Shown: in pieces, positions 62,120 through 64,000 of the stretch
Layout of the letters: each line of letters opens with the position of its first letter
Numbering within the stretch: the first letter of the stretch is position 1
Assembly (NCBI GenBank): GCA_020744425.1
Contig: JAGMUV010000003.1
Coordinates: forward strand, 2,790,001-2,854,000
DNA from: Dactylonectria macrodidyma
Lineage: Eukaryota > Ascomycota > Sordariomycetes > Hypocreales > Nectriaceae
Reading direction: 5' to 3'
Length of the DNA: 64,000 nucleotides
Notes under the pieces: model-generated
Told to the model about the DNA's origin: nothing
What the model saw: only the letters and a program-made list of their open reading frames with translations
Database searches by the model: none
Position numbers and translations under genes: made by a program

Positions 62120-64000
62120 ATGACTTACTCATCCAGCGGGCCTTCACTCGCTCAGGCCCCAGATGTCGATCAACCTCAATCTTCCTCCGACTCGTCATCG
62201 TCTTCCACTTCCCATTCTCACTCTCACTCAAGTGCTCATTCATCCCACACTCGTTCCAACAGCGGCAAGCGTCACGCTCACCTGCACCGCCACGACTCCC
62301 GCCAAGTCGAAAACACCGACCAGGACGACCAGGATCACCAACAAGACTCGAGTGAGGATCAAGGAGGCTCCGAGCGTAGCATCAATACCGTCTCTCGCCT
62401 GCGTCATTCTCATCGCCGCCACCAGTTCCGGGGTGCTGAGACGGCTCTCAAGCTTGAAATCCGCGACGAGACGGCCACTGGATACGTCACACAGGTTGTA
62501 CAGACCGTTTCTGTCGTCCAAGTCGTCGATTCCGTGGGATCCCCCATCGCCGTCCAGACTGTTTACGGCGGCTCCAACACCATTGTCGTCGACTCGGCCT
62601 CCGGTAGCACCATCTCCGCATCCAACCCGGAATCGTCCACTGCGGCGGCCCCGGCCTCGAACGCAGCTTCCACCAATGATGTTGCCCAGTCGAACGACAT
62701 GACCTCGCTCGTGGCATCCACTCCCGCCGCGGATGCCACCTCCGGTACTGGCTCCGCGGTCTACCTGGTTCCAACTTCAGTCTCTTCCTCGGGTCTACTC
62801 TCCGCCTCTTACTCTGACATTCTCAATACGCTTCAGGATCTAGCACAGACTCCTGGGGCTAGTGGAACTAATATCAACGGCTCCTTCAACGGTACAAACA
62901 CTACACCAACTGCTGGTAAGTTCCTCCTTATACACGACAGAATCTCGCAGCATATTAATATGTCCTTCATAGGCTTCAGCTCGTCTGCCTCAAGCCAGAC
63001 TTCACTCACAGAGACTAACCTTTACTCAACACCCGTGGCATCTTCCCAGACCACCTCGGATGCCACTACCGACTTGACGTCCTATTCTGTGGAGAAGAAC
63101 ATTCTTTCAACACCTACAACACGATCCTTGACCTCTTCTTCTATTTCCTCTTTTTCCTCCGCAAGCGCCACCGACTCGACTGATTTGTCCTCAACAATTC
63201 TTTCGTCCACAATATACTCCTACTCGACCGAGACCTGGACTTCCACACAATACGCTGATGGAGGTGGCGGCGGTGACGGCACCGCCACGGCAGCCGAACA
63301 ACCTGCCGATGCGACAACCACTTTGGAAGCAAGCGGAACATCATCTAGCGGATCCCTGACCCAGACCCAGAAACAGGTTATCGGTGGCGTTGTGGGAAGC
63401 ATTGCCGGTGTTGCTGTACTGGCGCTATTGATCATGTTCGCCCTCAAGTACAAGAAACGGCAAGGAGCGCTGCTAGGAGACAACAACCAACCTAGACCGA
63501 ATGTCAAGGGTCTTATCACTGGTGGTGATCCTGGGAGTGGAAGTGGTGGAGTCATGGCCGAACGCGCAGGACCTTTCGCCGTCGCGGCTGCTCTGGCCGG
63601 CCTCACTGGCAAGAGAAATAATCTGTCACCCACAGATGCAGCTCCCAGTGGTGAGCGAGGATTTTATCGTGTATCAGGCAAGAAGCTGCCCTCTGTTCTC
63701 CAGACGGGTGGTGATGGCTACTCTGACCCCCATAACCCCCGTGACAGCGTCGCGAGTGGTCACACAGACTACTGGAGGGGCTCACAAGCTTTTGACCCTT
63801 CAGCCGATGGGTCAAACAGACTTGCGCTGGGATCGCCAATGCGGCCTGTCAGTGGCGTGCCTATTATCCGGACCGGCCCGGCGCGTACTCCCATAACGGA
63901 GGAGAACCCATTCGGCGATCCCACCTCACAACCACGACCAGACTCGGATGTGTTTGGTGATTCAATCGGGGTGGCTGGGTCGGTAAACTCGCACGACGGA
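62120..64000 (+). CDS. Mucin-like single-pass membrane protein (3' end outside window)
   Basis: Partial gene: exons 62120-62915 and 62973 to the window end, in frame without a stop, 607 codons visible. ATG 62120 lies in the good context GACCATGAC. The first ~115 residues are Ser/His-rich and hydrophilic, without a signal peptide; an upstream exon or a downstream start cannot be excluded. A conserved-looking block follows at ~118-160 (LKLEIRDETATGYVTQVVQT, then VSVVQVVDSVGSPIAVQTV). Residues ~160-430 are Ser/Thr-rich with Asn-Gly-Ser/Thr sites, as in heavily O-glycosylated wall proteins. One membrane helix (VIGGVVGSIAGVAVLALLIMF) is followed by KYKKRQ and a cytoplasmic tail rich in Gly, Pro and Asp. 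This layout is that of fungal wall-stress sensors (Mid2/Wsc type) and other mucin-like receptors; I cannot assign a specific family. Confidence 0.75.
   Translation, partial: MTYSSSGPSLAQAPDVDQPQSSSDSSSSSTSHSHSHSSAHSSHTRSNSGKRHAHLHRHDSRQVENTDQDDQDHQQDSSEDQGGSERSINTVSRLRHSHRRHQFRGAETALKLEIRDETATGYVTQVVQTVSVVQVVDSVGSPIAVQTVYGGSNTIVVDSASGSTISASNPESSTAAAPASNAASTNDVAQSNDMTSLVASTPAADATSGTGSAVYLVPTSVSSSGLLSASYSDILNTLQDLAQTPGASGTNINGSFNGTNTTPTAGKFLLIHDRISQHINMSFIGFSSSASSQTSLTETNLYSTPVASSQTTSDATTDLTSYSVEKNILSTPTTRSLTSSSISSFSSASATDSTDLSSTILSSTIYSYSTETWTSTQYADGGGGGDGTATAAEQPADATTTLEASGTSSSGSLTQTQKQVIGGVVGSIAGVAVLALLIMFALKYKKRQGALLGDNNQPRPNVKGLITGGDPGSGSGGVMAERAGPFAVAAALAGLTGKRNNLSPTDAAPSGERGFYRVSGKKLPSVLQTGGDGYSDPHNPRDSVASGHTDYWRGSQAFDPSADGSNRLALGSPMRPVSGVPIIRTGPARTPITEENPFGDPTSQPRPDSDVFGDSIGVAGSVNSHDG

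Overview
This window is nuclear DNA of a filamentous ascomycete (Pezizomycotina, most likely Sordariomycetes). Four things point there: short spliceosomal introns of about 50-90 bp with GTRAGT donors and CTAAC-like branch sites, a HET-domain gene, a Fot/pogo-type transposon, and housekeeping proteins of clearly fungal type. I cannot fix the genus. Fifteen host protein genes and one transposon can be supported. I saw no tRNA or rRNA gene, no CRISPR array and no bacterial feature.

Layout. 0-0.7 kb: 3' end of a CTK1-type CDK (+). 1.8-3.3 kb: unknown proline/serine-rich protein (-). 5.9-6.35 kb: small PMP3/UPF0057 membrane protein (-, three exons). 6.4-11.2 kb: no recognisable gene. 11.25-13.55 kb: Nrp1-like RNA-binding protein with a degenerate exonuclease domain, an RRM and two RanBP2 zinc fingers (+). 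15.7-19.5 kb: very large acidic and glutamine-rich protein with an F-box-like segment (-).

The dense housekeeping block runs from 20.3 to 41.3 kb: HAT2 histone chaperone (-), XRN1 5'-3' exoribonuclease (+), SPC3 signal peptidase subunit (-), Ulp2-type SUMO protease (+), Rrp9/U3-55K (-), proteasome beta-4 PRE1 (+, start codon split by an intron) and DED1 RNA helicase (+). Neighbours here alternate strand, giving divergent pairs (hat2/xrn1, spc3/ulp2, rrp9/pre1) and convergent pairs (nrp1/F-box-like, xrn1/spc3, ulp2/rrp9).

43.0-44.9 kb: degenerate AMP-binding (ANL) protein (+). 47.7-50.0 kb: HET-domain protein (+). 50.4-53.1 kb: alpha/beta-hydrolase fused to a long charged tail (-). 55.64-58.13 kb: an apparently intact pogo-like DNA transposon with 30-bp perfect terminal inverted repeats, a TA target duplication, a DD35D transposase carrying a SAP domain, and an unexplained second ORF on the other strand. 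62.1-64 kb: 5' part of a mucin-like single-pass membrane protein (+), cut by the window edge.

The genes do not form one pathway. RNA metabolism is over-represented (CTK1, NRP1, XRN1, RRP9, DED1), but they are separate transcription units and no secondary-metabolite or defence cluster is visible. The least ordinary content is the transposon with its accessory ORF, the split start codon of pre1, and three proteins whose hallmark residues are replaced (Nrp1-like exonuclease domain, ANL protein, HET protein).
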